A stretch of DNA of 13,724 nt from positions 1 to 13,724 of the forward strand of contig JADFCT010000048.1 of the NCBI GenBank assembly GCA_017161665.1, given 5' to 3'. The position numbers were made by a program, and so were the translations under genes. The notes under the pieces are model-generated. The model ran no database searches, was not told the origin of the DNA, and saw only the letters and a program-made list of their open reading frames with translations. Origin of the DNA: Candidatus Sumerlaeota bacterium. Lineage in GTDB: Bacteria > Sumerlaeota > Sumerlaeia > JADFCT01. Shown here piece by piece: positions 1 to 6,883 of the stretch (position 1 is its first letter; each line of letters opens with the position of its first letter).

Positions 1-2101
1 GGTTAAGTTTGACGGATCCCACCGAGTTGGGTGGCACCCAGGTGACCTCTTCCTCGGGATCATTGATGATCGTCAGATCGGTATCTTCGTGACGGGCGCC
101 GCCGATGATATTCAGCCAGGGCACGATGGGCACATCGGCCATGTAATACCAGGCCGAAATGTTTTGTTCGCCCACATAGTCCACGTCGATTTCGGCTTCC
201 GTTATCGAATGGTCTTCCTCCGGAAACTTTTCACTCCACAGCTCATCCCAATCCCCGCGATACTTCGCCGTATTATCATTGAAATTGCTGAATGAGTCCT
301 GATTGTATTGACGTTTGACTTTGTCCTTGAAGACGCCGAACTTCAAATACCCCTCATCATTGCTCCATTGCTCAAAGGGAAATTTGACATTCCAGAAGTA
401 TTGATCGCTCTCTTCGGCAATTTCTTTCCAGATCCGCTGGAGGTTGCCCAATGTGAAATTGGCCGCCGGCTTGTAGGGCAGATGGGTGGCCGGGGCTGTA
501 AAAGGCGGCACATAGGGGAGAAAACCCTTGTTATACGAATCGGCCCACCACATGGACCCGAACTGACGCTTGTCCGGTTGATAGAGCTCCGATGCGCTCC
601 GGGCGATGCCCCAGTCCACTTCCGGATCCAGAGACGTGAGGATGCCCTCCACGCCGAATTCAGGGAAGGGCAACTGGTGTTTGCCATGCAATTGCTTTGT
701 CTCCGTCATGCGTTCCGTATATTGAAGGGTTTCGGTTCGGAGGTAGGGCGCCGCCGACCGCGCCTGGTTGCCGGGATCCTTTGGATCGTCCACCTGATAG
801 CCTTCGTAGTAGTATTCCTTCCCGTTTGTGTCCTCGGCCAGTGTGGCCGTGTTCTCGGCGCTCCGTGTCTGCATATAGGTGAAGGAGAGGGCATGACGAT
901 CGGTTTCAATCCCCAACACACCGAGGAAGCCCCACTTGACCTCTTCGCTGCCTTTGGTCACATCGAATAACGAAGTTTTGAAGTCTTCTTGCAGCGGGGT
1001 TCCCTGACCGTACTGCGGCGTCATTTCGGCCCCCGGCTCTTCCACCCAATACTTGCGATCGATTCCGTCGTTATAGAAGGAACTGTCACGCTCATAGAAA
1101 AGACTGGAAAATCCGCCTACTCGCACATTATCGGCCAGGTTGAATTTACGCCCTGCGCTGAGCGACCATTTGTAGTCTGTCGGCGCCTCGCCACGGTGGA
1201 CGCCCACATCGCCGCCCCAGTTTTCCCCCAGATCGTTGAAAGGAATATCCCGCGCATCCTTGCCCCAATACCGAACGCCCCGACTTTTTTCTCCGAGGAA
1301 ATCATCACGATTCTTTACGTTGGTGTTGTAACTGTAGCTCCCCCCGACTTTTAAGATCGGCTCGTCGGGGATGGTTTTCAGGAGCAGGTTGACGGCGCCG
1401 CCCGACGCGTCCCCCTGCTGGTCTGGCGTGAAGGTCTTGCTGACCTGGATGCTTTCGATCATGGCCGACGGGAACTGGTCCAGCTGAACGGCCCGCTTAT
1501 CTGGATCCGCCGTTGGAAGTCGAACGCTGTTCATCTGCGAGTTCACATAGCGATCCGGCAGACCACGGATCACGGCGTATTTCCCATCCTGGACAGTGGC
1601 GCCAGACACGAGCCGTAAGGCGCTGGCCGCGTCGCTGGCTCCGGCTTTGCTCATCAGGTCCGCGCTGATCGAATCCATCAGCGCCGGGCTGGCCATGCGG
1701 ATGTCGAGGAGCGCGGTTTCCGAAGCGCCACCAATCTGAACCTCCTGCACGACAAATTCTTCCATTTCCACGAAATCTCCCGACAATTGCGCATCGACTT
1801 CCGTCATGCGGCCCGGTGAAACCACCACATCGGTTCGGACCTGACGAGCGTATCCGTCCTTTGAGAAGATCAGCGTATAGCGCCCTTCCTGGATGTCCGG
1901 CAGCATATAGTTGCCTTCATCCGAGGCTTGCGCCTGTTGCCCCGTTTCGGCGATTTGGACTTGGGCGGCTGGCAAGGCAGCGTCAAAGTCTTTGTCGTAA
2001 ACCGTCCCGCGAATGCTGCCGACTTGTTGGGCGGGGGACGAGACCGACAGAACCGTCAGCAGCGCGGTCAGGAACGCGCCAATGCCGTGGAGTTTCACCA
2101 T
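1..2101 (-). CDS. TonB-dependent outer-membrane receptor (C-terminus outside window)
   Basis: This gene encodes an outer-membrane beta-barrel importer energised by TonB-ExbBD. About 700 codons are open up to the window edge. Residues 1-25 form a Sec signal peptide ending SSPAQ. Residues 28-107 resemble a carboxypeptidase-regulatory-like beta-sandwich (GSIRGTVYD, DEGNYMLPDI, GRYTLIFSKDGY). Residues 112-119 (VEMEEFVV) could be the TonB box. Residues about 130-245 are the plug, with VIRGLPDRY, DQFPSAMIESIQVSKTF and GDASGGAVN, which are typical of the TonB-Xanth-Caul type of receptor. Alternating aromatic barrel strands follow. Family members usually have 900-1000 residues, so 200-300 are probably missing. 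The ATG overlaps the stop of the upstream lipoprotein gene (ATGGTGA), which implies translational coupling. The substrate is unknown. The family call is firm. Confidence 0.93.
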   Translation of the reverse strand, partial: MVKLHGIGAFLTALLTVLSVSSPAQQVGSIRGTVYDKDFDAALPAAQVQIAETGQQAQASDEGNYMLPDIQEGRYTLIFSKDGYARQVRTDVVVSPGRMTEVDAQLSGDFVEMEEFVVQEVQIGGASETALLDIRMASPALMDSISADLMSKAGASDAASALRLVSGATVQDGKYAVIRGLPDRYVNSQMNSVRLPTADPDKRAVQLDQFPSAMIESIQVSKTFTPDQQGDASGGAVNLLLKTIPDEPILKVGGSYSYNTNVKNRDDFLGEKSRGVRYWGKDARDIPFNDLGENWGGDVGVHRGEAPTDYKWSLSAGRKFNLADNVRVGGFSSLFYERDSSFYNDGIDRKYWVEEPGAEMTPQYGQGTPLQEDFKTSLFDVTKGSEEVKWGFLGVLGIETDRHALSFTYMQTRSAENTATLAEDTNGKEYYYEGYQVDDPKDPGNQARSAAPYLRTETLQYTERMTETKQLHGKHQLPFPEFGVEGILTSLDPEVDWGIARSASELYQPDKRQFGSMWWADSYNKGFLPYVPPFTAPATHLPYKPAANFTLGNLQRIWKEIAEESDQYFWNVKFPFEQWSNDEGYLKFGVFKDKVKRQYNQDSFSNFNDNTAKYRGDWDELWSEKFPEEDHSITEAEIDVDYVGEQNISAWYYMADVPIVPWLNIIGGARHEDTDLTIINDPEEEVTWVPPNSVGSVKLN

Positions 2102-3306
2102 GGGTTCCCCAATCCCTTGACAATTTCCATCATGCGCGCCGTGAGCGTTTCATTGGGTGGCATCTGGCTCAGAACCATGGAGACACACGTGGCCGTGAGG
2201 TCTTCGGCTCGGGGCCGCGAATTGGGATTGACCATCCCCGCCTCCAGGGCTTGCTGATATACGGCAATTGCCTGCTCGGTCCGACCTTGGGATTGGTACG
2301 CTTCCGCAATCGACCGCAAAACGCCTGCGCGATCGATGTCCACAATCTCTTGCTCACGGGATTGGTATAAGTGATCCGTTTCTTTCAGGAGCGAGTGTCC
2401 GCGCTCCGGATCGCCGGCGCGGAACCAGCCGACAGCCAATTGCGAAGCCAGCGCCAGCTGATATTCCAGCGGCCACTGCCGGTTGTCGAGATAGGCCTGC
2501 CCGTCGCCAATCCACTCAAGGGCCACATCCAAACAGTTGTGGGACACTGCGATTTGAGACATGCGAATCAATGTGTCAATGCGCTGTGGAATCGGTTGCT
2601 TTTCCCAACTGGCCTTAATCCCTTCCACAAGAACCGACCGCCGCTCGACATCGCTGAAGTGGTCAGCCAGGAGTTGGACATAAAGCGCCAGCACCGCAGT
2701 CTGAACCGCAAAATCGCCGGAATCACTAAAGGTCTTGAGTTTTTTTACTTGCTCCTCAAAAGAAGCCTCCGGATCCAGGAGAATGACGGCGCTGTTGCTC
2801 GCCTCCCCGCCTGATTCCGTCGATTGACCCGTCAGGGCCTTAGCTTTCGCTTCCTGTCCCAATGCCTGCCACGTCACAGCCATCATGGCTTGGACCTCAT
2901 CCCGACGCCATTCCTCGGTTTCGTTGAGGTTCGAAGCGGCCAGAGACAGATACCGTTCCGCTTCCTTGTTGTGTTTTTGTTCAGCGGCGTAGAGCGCCAA
3001 CTCGGCATAGCATAAATATTTTCGCCAGTCAGCGATCCCCTCGATATATTGCTGAGCGCGAATCGGCAAATTCAGTGTCAAACAGGCCTGCGCGACGGTT
3101 GCTTGAGCTTGGGAGCGATCTTTCACATGGGGATCCAACGGCAGGGCCGCCGCTGCCTCGTAAGCCAAGTCCAGCCAATCCGCGTGATGGGGTTTCAAAA
3201 GCGCGTCTTTCAATTCACCGGCGCCGACGCTGGTTTTCGTGTCACATGCGATCGTAAAAAGAAGCGCGAGTCCTGTCAGGCAAATGAGAACTGATTTTTT
3301 TCGCAT
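2095..3306 (-). CDS. Helical-repeat (TPR-like) lipoprotein
   Basis: A 403-residue envelope protein. The N-terminus (basic MRKK, a hydrophobic stretch, then FTIAC) fits a lipoprotein signal with Cys21 as the lipidated residue; Thr at -3 is acceptable but not ideal. The rest is rich in Ala, Leu, Gln and Glu in amphipathic helix pairs, for example ADWLDLAYEAAAALPLD, ELALYAAEQKHNKEAERYL and AGVLRSIAEAYQSQGRTEQA near residues 325-345. The last of these reads as a TPR unit followed by IAVYQQALEAG. A CGGAG Shine-Dalgarno lies 6 bases before the ATG. The gene overlaps the downstream TonB receptor by 7 bases, so it is probably an accessory protein of that receptor acting as a scaffold or binding protein. 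I recognise no specific family name. The lipoprotein and helical-repeat calls are good; the function is inferred from context. Confidence 0.85.
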   Translation of the reverse strand: MRKKSVLICLTGLALLFTIACDTKTSVGAGELKDALLKPHHADWLDLAYEAAAALPLDPHVKDRSQAQATVAQACLTLNLPIRAQQYIEGIADWRKYLCYAELALYAAEQKHNKEAERYLSLAASNLNETEEWRRDEVQAMMAVTWQALGQEAKAKALTGQSTESGGEASNSAVILLDPEASFEEQVKKLKTFSDSGDFAVQTAVLALYVQLLADHFSDVERRSVLVEGIKASWEKQPIPQRIDTLIRMSQIAVSHNCLDVALEWIGDGQAYLDNRQWPLEYQLALASQLAVGWFRAGDPERGHSLLKETDHLYQSREQEIVDIDRAGVLRSIAEAYQSQGRTEQAIAVYQQALEAGMVNPNSRPRAEDLTATCVSMVLSQMPPNETLTARMMEIVKGLGNPW

Positions 3307-3374
3307 CGTTATCTCCGGAAGAAGGCCCGATCAATCCGGCCCGTGCGTTCCAACCTTTTTTTGGCTGAGTTTTG

Positions 3375-3403
3375 GTTAAACCTTTACAAATTCGTCTTTG
3401 CAA
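3375..3403 (-). promoter_or_regulatory. Possible weak sigma70 promoter for the lipoprotein-receptor pair
   Basis: On the minus strand TTGCAA (3403-3398) is followed after 17 bases by TTTAAC (3380-3375). Each hexamer matches 4 of 6 consensus bases. The site lies just past the hairpin cluster and about 70 bases before the lipoprotein start codon. It would allow the lipoprotein-receptor pair to be transcribed separately from the beta-helix gene. The match is weak and could arise by chance. Confidence 0.25.
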
Positions 3404-3405
3404 GT

Positions 3406-3485
3406 TTCCGGCGCGGAGTCTCTCCGGACTCCGCGCCGGAACTGGAATCATTGGATTGTCAATGATTCGAGGCGCTGACGCCTCG
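3406..3485 (-). other. Three back-to-back hairpins downstream of the beta-helix gene
   Basis: Three perfect inverted repeats stand almost end to end: 3468-3474/3479-3485 (7 bp, loop of 4), 3445-3453/3460-3468 (9 bp, loop of 6) and 3406-3420/3427-3441 (15 bp, loop of 6, very GC-rich). Nearly all of the 80 bases can pair. No T-run follows on either strand, so this is not a classic intrinsic terminator. It may instead block 3' exonuclease or give partial termination, so that the secreted protein is made in excess over the receptor. That role is inferred. Confidence 0.6.
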
Positions 3486-3649
3486 CTTCCATCGAACGGT
3501 GGCCACCCACTCTTCGATGTCTGCGGTTTTGTACTTCGCCGGCGTGTGGGGGTTGGCCCTACTTCTACCGGAGATCGCCACCGCGCTGGGATTGGTCTTG
3601 ATGTCCTGGCCTGCGACAAAGAGCAAAGAAAGCAATGTCATCTTGGAAA

Positions 3650-5875
3650 TCAGTCCACCGGTATGGCCGGCACATTGCCCAGCGTCCAGTTGAACAACAC
3701 GATGCCGTCCAGGTTGTTGATGTGCCCCGAGGTTTGCACGTCGCCGTTGCCAATGGTCGGCGACGCTTCGACGGGCACATTGCCCAGCGAGTAGTTGAAG
3801 ATGATAATGGCGTCGATGTTATGGGTCTTTCCATCGCCGTTCACATCGCCCAAGGCGGGAACCGAGCCGGCATCTTCCGGATCGGAGCCCATGACGACTT
3901 CAAAGGCGTCGCCGAAGCCGTCGCCGTCGGTATCGATGTTGTTGTCATCGGGATCGATGGAGGCCGGCAAGCCGTCGCCGTCGGCGTCCGTGGCGTCTGC
4001 GGGTGAAGCAGCATCCAGCGGATCGCTTCCGAGGATGAGGACTTCGAGACCGTCACTGAAGCCGTCGCCGTCGGTGTCTTTTTTGCGCGGGTTGGTCATA
4101 GCCAGCGGCGTGATCTGATTGGCGCAGTCGCCCGGATCTTCCTGACCGTCCAGGAGACCGTCGCTGTCCGAGTCGGGCAGGAGAATGTTGGTGATCGTCG
4201 CGTCTGCCGCGAGCAGAAGATCGAGGTCATCCGTTTCGCACAGGTCGCCGCGCCCGTCGCCATCGGCGTCGTCAAAGGGGCCAATGGTCGGCGTCGGCTC
4301 GGTCGGCGTCGGAGTCGCAACGGGCGTCGGAGTGGGTGTCGGGTCATCTTCGCCTTCGATCATGCCATAGGCGGCCACGGCTGACCAGCCATTGAGCCAA
4401 TTACGCCCCGGTTCAAAACCACCACGATACGCGGCCGGAGTGAAGAAGCCGTCGTCGGGAGCCGAATCCATCGATTCGAGCGCGGCGTTCGCCGGACGCG
4501 GGTCAATGGATTTGACCGGCAGGATGTTTTTGCCACCCTTTTCGACCATGGCCTTGCGGCGCAGCGTCCGGATTGGCATTTTGGCCTCATTGTTGACCAC
4601 CACATTGTTCATGTTCGCCGCCAGGACACCACGGGCCTGGGCTTCTGTGTAGGCCTCGGCGTGTTCGTTGCGATAGAAGACGCTGTCGCGAATTTCCGCC
4701 AACATGCCATCCGTCTGAGCCTGGTACATCACGGCCGGGTCGTTGAAGGCGCCGGCTGTCCAGGAGCCGGCATTGACCGACGAGGTTTGGCTGTAAGGCG
4801 TTGTCCAGGTCTGCTCCCACGTCAGGGTGCCGTTGTAGCCGTAGCCATTGGCGCCGTCGCCGTCATCGTCATCAAAGCGAACGAGTTTTTCGCCGAGTTC
4901 CATGAAGATGCAGTTGCGATATTGCATCCGGGCGTTGTCGCGCCATGTCGTGCCGCCATCGCCGTCCAGAGGCTGACCGACGACGGTGAAGTTGTAGATT
5001 TTGCCGGTCGTGACCGGCTGGGCGTCGGAGTCTTCCGCGCCGTCCACTTCGAAACAGTTGTCGCCCACGCCGGAACCCTGGCTGGCGTCCGCGCTGTGGC
5101 CCTGAACGATGAGGCCGAACTGAGCCTTGCCGCGCCAGCCCTCGTCGATGTCGAAACTGTCATCGCCCACGTTCCAGATATTGACGTACTTGAGATTGAC
5201 CGTGCCGCCCCAGATTTCGATGCCGTCATCGACATTGTTCATGACTTCAATGTGGTCAATATCGGTGCCCCGGCCGACGCCGCCCAGCGACAGGCCATTG
5301 AGTTCGTTGGCCAGACCGATGACCTTGCCGCCATAGCGCAGGGACAGATAGCTGATGGAGCCGCTGTTGTCGTTATCGTTATTGCCGCCGTACATCACCT
5401 TGGTGTCGCCCGGGAAGTCGGCCACGAGGCCTTCCATCTGTTTGACGTTCAGGCCCGTCGGGGTCTTCGTATTGCTCCCCACGGCTTCGCCGCCGTAGTG
5501 AGAGGCCGAGACCAGGGCATTCCCCATAATCGTCAGGTTGCCCCATTCATTGGCCCCTTCGTGCCAGTTCTTGAGGTCGTCCCTGGTTGAGGTCATGATG
5601 ACCGGAGCGTCCGCCGTGCCCTGGACATAAATCCGAGCGCCACGGCAAACCGCCAGGCTGCCGCCGACGCCCGCTGTGCTTTGGACCAGTGTGCCGCCCT
5701 CAATGGTGAGCGTGGCCCCCGGCAATACATAAACTTGTTTCTGAAGACGATAGACGTTGTCCGACGTCCAGGTCGTCGAAACCGAAATGTTGTTCGACAC
5801 AAGGACTTCTGCGCCTTGTGCAGCGCTTGCTAACAGAGTACCCATGAGAACGGTTTGAAATAACAGATGCCTCAT
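3650..5875 (-). CDS. Secreted parallel beta-helix protein with TSP3 repeats and dockerin-like C-terminus
   Basis: A 741-residue exported protein. The chosen ATG at 5875 has AAAGGA 9 bases upstream and begins directly with a signal peptide (MRHLLFQTVL... ASAAQGA, cleaved near residue 22). An ATG 10 codons upstream lacks this support. Residues about 23-500 are Gly/Asn/Asp-rich, with strand-turn repeats such as LPGATLTIEGGTLVQS, LNGLSLGGVGRGTDIDHIEV, DDGIEIWGGTVNLKYVNI and DDSFDIDEGWRGKAQF, the style of right-handed parallel beta-helices. A Thr-Pro linker follows at 512-530. Calcium-type TSP3 repeats (DADGDGRGD, DSDSDGLLDGQE, DTDGDGFSDGLE, DTDGDGFGDAFE) occupy about 533-672. The tail (674-741) has two related units ending FNYSLGNVP and FNWTLGNVP; the first contains a dockerin-like loop DVNGDGKTHNID. 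It is the first gene of the surface module and probably a calcium-stabilised surface or released binding protein. The ligand is unknown. Confidence 0.88.
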   Translation of the reverse strand: MRHLLFQTVLMGTLLASAAQGAEVLVSNNISVSTTWTSDNVYRLQKQVYVLPGATLTIEGGTLVQSTAGVGGSLAVCRGARIYVQGTADAPVIMTSTRDDLKNWHEGANEWGNLTIMGNALVSASHYGGEAVGSNTKTPTGLNVKQMEGLVADFPGDTKVMYGGNNDNDNSGSISYLSLRYGGKVIGLANELNGLSLGGVGRGTDIDHIEVMNNVDDGIEIWGGTVNLKYVNIWNVGDDSFDIDEGWRGKAQFGLIVQGHSADASQGSGVGDNCFEVDGAEDSDAQPVTTGKIYNFTVVGQPLDGDGGTTWRDNARMQYRNCIFMELGEKLVRFDDDDGDGANGYGYNGTLTWEQTWTTPYSQTSSVNAGSWTAGAFNDPAVMYQAQTDGMLAEIRDSVFYRNEHAEAYTEAQARGVLAANMNNVVVNNEAKMPIRTLRRKAMVEKGGKNILPVKSIDPRPANAALESMDSAPDDGFFTPAAYRGGFEPGRNWLNGWSAVAAYGMIEGEDDPTPTPTPVATPTPTEPTPTIGPFDDADGDGRGDLCETDDLDLLLAADATITNILLPDSDSDGLLDGQEDPGDCANQITPLAMTNPRKKDTDGDGFSDGLEVLILGSDPLDAASPADATDADGDGLPASIDPDDNNIDTDGDGFGDAFEVVMGSDPEDAGSVPALGDVNGDGKTHNIDAIIIFNYSLGNVPVEASPTIGNGDVQTSGHINNLDGIVLFNWTLGNVPAIPVD
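3915..4074 (-). repeat. Repeated 16-mer encoding DGDG calcium loops
   Basis: The identical 16-mer AAGCCGTCGCCGTCGG (plus strand) occurs at 3915-3930, 3969-3984 and 4059-4074, inside the TSP3 part of the beta-helix gene. On the coding strand it specifies the Asp-Gly-Asp-Gly core of the calcium loops. The copies look like recent internal duplication or strong codon constraint, and they could recombine or slip. Confidence 0.85.
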
Positions 5876-5884
5876 AACCACTTG

Positions 5885-5890
5885 TCCTTT
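5885..5890 (-). promoter_or_regulatory. Ribosome binding site fixing the beta-helix gene start
   Basis: On the minus strand AAAGGA lies 9 bases before the ATG at 5875. It falls inside the 10-codon extension that would exist if the upstream ATG (5905) were used. This favours the shorter protein, whose first residue begins the signal peptide. Confidence 0.65.
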
Positions 5891-6069
5891 CTTTCTGTGA
5901 TGCATTTGTCTCAGGATTTTGATTCCGCTGAAGGACTGATCGGCGAGTCACAAAGGGCGCTTTCGATCGGGTCTTCCTCCATCCGCCCGAATCGTCAACG
6001 GCGCGTTGGCGCCTCGCCAAATCATCTCCATTCGCAAAATCAGGGAAAGTCAACCACACGGAGAGATCG

Positions 6070-6225
6070 ATGGCAAATAAAGTGATATTAAATTGTCTGT
6101 TTGTGACTGATCAGCGACCGTTAATCCCCAATGGGGACCCCATCGATTCCAAAATCGCCGCTCTTTATCAATCGATTCTAAGGCTCATGGAAAAAATTAT
6201 TTCCCTATTTTCCAACGAAAAGTAA
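6070..6225 (+). CDS. Small protein of 51 residues, unknown
   Basis: An ATG preceded by GGAG at 6 bases opens a 51-codon frame ending in TAA. The product begins MANKVILNCLF and ends with an amphipathic helix (IAALYQSILRLMEKI followed by ISLFSNEK) carrying a Leu/Ile face. It contains no repeat-like sequence. Its base composition is clearly more AT-rich than the neighbouring genes, which may mean transfer or a short non-typical gene. It lies divergent to the surface module and just before the inverted-repeat cluster. I do not recognise it. The Shine-Dalgarno and protein-like composition support a real gene, but at this length chance cannot be excluded. Confidence 0.45.
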   Translation: MANKVILNCLFVTDQRPLIPNGDPIDSKIAALYQSILRLMEKIISLFSNEK

Positions 6226-6270
6226 AACGTGCCTGATTCCCCTTTTCCTCTTAGTCTGTCTCTATCCGTG

Positions 6271-6517
6271 AGCCCCGATAGGGGCCCCACATAACAGCCC
6301 AGGGCAGAGCGACCGGAGGGAGCGGGGCCCTGGGTCTGAGCGCCCCCAACGTTTCCGCCCTGAAAGGGCGGCACAAAGGCGCCTTGGGCCTACGCGGAAA
6401 GATGGAAGGGAATCCGAAAGGGATGGCTCTTGTGGCGCCCTTACAGGGCTTTATTTGTTTTTTGCCTTGGTCCCAGGGCCTTGCCCTGGGCTGTTATGTG
6501 GCGCCCCTATCGGGGCT
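6271..6517. repeat. Imperfect inverted repeat made of nested hairpins
   Basis: The outer arms 6271-6305 and 6483-6517 are reverse complements at 34 of 35 positions. Inside, the order of elements is mirrored. The left half has unit A (6271-6290), a CCCAGGGC/GCCCTGGG hairpin (6298-6305/6327-6334) and unit B (hairpin 6355-6361/6365-6371). The right half has unit B (hairpin 6437-6441/6445-6449), the same palindrome (6472-6479/6483-6490) and unit A (hairpin 6503-6507/6512-6516). Units A and B are variants of one motif, GTGGCGCCC followed by a 3-4-base loop and GGGCT. Translated, the arms give ALGCYV-PLSGL on opposite strands. This looks like a dispersed intergenic repeat family inserted as an inverted pair. 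No transposase or target-site duplication was seen. Confidence 0.85.
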
Positions 6518-6541
6518 GAAAACAGGATACCCAAAGGGGAT

Positions 6542-6579
6542 TTATTTATTTCCGAGAGCCTTATTTATTTCCGCAGGCC
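6542..6579. repeat. Tandem 19-base duplication
   Basis: The units 6542-6560 (TTATTTATTTCCGAGAGCC) and 6561-6579 (TTATTTATTTCCGCAGGCC) are adjacent and match at 16 of 19 positions. The AT-rich half contrasts with the surrounding GC-rich repeats. It sits just outside the right arm of the inverted repeat. Confidence 0.75.
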
Positions 6580-6620
6580 TTATGTGCGCATCCCGCGCTT
6601 GTCCAGGATCCGGCTCTTTT

Positions 6621-6644
6621 TTTAGCGCGCTTCAGCGTGCTAAA
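6621..6644. repeat. 10-bp hairpin after a T-run
   Basis: TTTAGCGCGC (6621-6630) and GCGTGCTAAA (6635-6644) pair across a TTCA loop, with one G-T position that is a wobble pair in plus-strand RNA. The T-run lies before the stem on the plus strand (6617-6623) rather than after it, and on the minus strand it becomes an A-run. Intrinsic termination is therefore unlikely. It may be a further element of the local repeat family. Confidence 0.6.
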
Positions 6645-6805
6645 TTCTTTGCACTATTCCGCGCAGCTTCTGGGGGGGCGCCCGACTGAAGCCGGCTAAC
6701 CCGAGTTCCGCAGTTATGAGGGCTCAATGCTTTCAAAGAACCCTTCTTTCCACACCCCCGGCAGGTTCGGGAGGCGCCCCGTCGCGCTTTGAAATCACGA
6801 AACCG

Positions 6806-6834
6806 TTGACACGCCCCCGACCGGCTCATAAACT
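6806..6834 (+). promoter_or_regulatory. Sigma70-like promoter of the LON-domain gene
   Basis: TTGACA (6806-6811), a perfect -35 hexamer, is followed by 17 bases and TAAACT (6829-6834, 4 of 6). Transcription would start near 6841, about 43 bases before the ATG at 6884. This supports that ATG over the in-frame ATG at 6716, which lies upstream of the promoter. Confidence 0.55.
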
Positions 6835-6883
6835 ACGGCTCGATCTTATTGATGGAACTGATTTTTTTTCGAAATTTTGTCTC

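Larger units (their letters stand above)
3307..3649. other. Intergenic spacer inside the surface module
   Basis: A 343-base gap between two genes on the same strand. It holds three consecutive hairpins (3406-3485) and a weak promoter-like pair ahead of the lipoprotein gene. The part nearest the upstream gene (3487-3649) can be read on the minus strand as a 60-codon ORF (3459-3641). That ORF lacks a Shine-Dalgarno, and its C-terminus is simply the translated hairpin, so I do not call it a gene. Confidence 0.6.
5876..6883. other. Kilobase region with little coding: small ORF and clustered repeats
   Basis: Between the divergent beta-helix and LON-domain genes there is about 1 kb with no large gene. 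The first 190 bases next to the beta-helix gene show no convincing promoter; TTGACT at 6053-6048 on the minus strand has no acceptable -10 element. A small ORF (6070-6225) follows. From 6271 to about 6645 the DNA is dominated by inverted and direct repeats. A short promoter region follows before the next gene. Longer open frames in this stretch (such as 6384-6689 and 6168-6374) consist of translated repeat sequence. Confidence 0.7.

Noticed and set aside
308..970. 220-codon plus-strand ORF
   Set aside because: It is antisense to the TonB receptor frame, which encodes recognisable receptor sequence throughout.
3459..3641. Minus-strand 60-codon ORF just after the beta-helix gene
   Set aside because: It has no Shine-Dalgarno and its C-terminal residues are translated hairpin sequence; more likely spacer or repeat DNA.
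4661..5590. 309-codon plus-strand ORF rich in Val, Ala and Asp
   Set aside because: It is antisense to the beta-helix gene; GC-rich codon bias keeps the opposite frame open.
6025..6053. TTGACT on the minus strand as a promoter for the beta-helix gene
   Set aside because: No -10-like hexamer occurs at 16-19 bases spacing.
6384..6689. 101-codon ORF in the repeat cluster
   Set aside because: It is made of translated inverted and direct repeats and lacks a ribosome binding site.
6716..6883. N-terminal extension of the LON-domain protein
   Set aside because: The extension is repeat-like, lies partly upstream of a good promoter (6806-6834), and the family N-terminus begins at the ATG at 6884.
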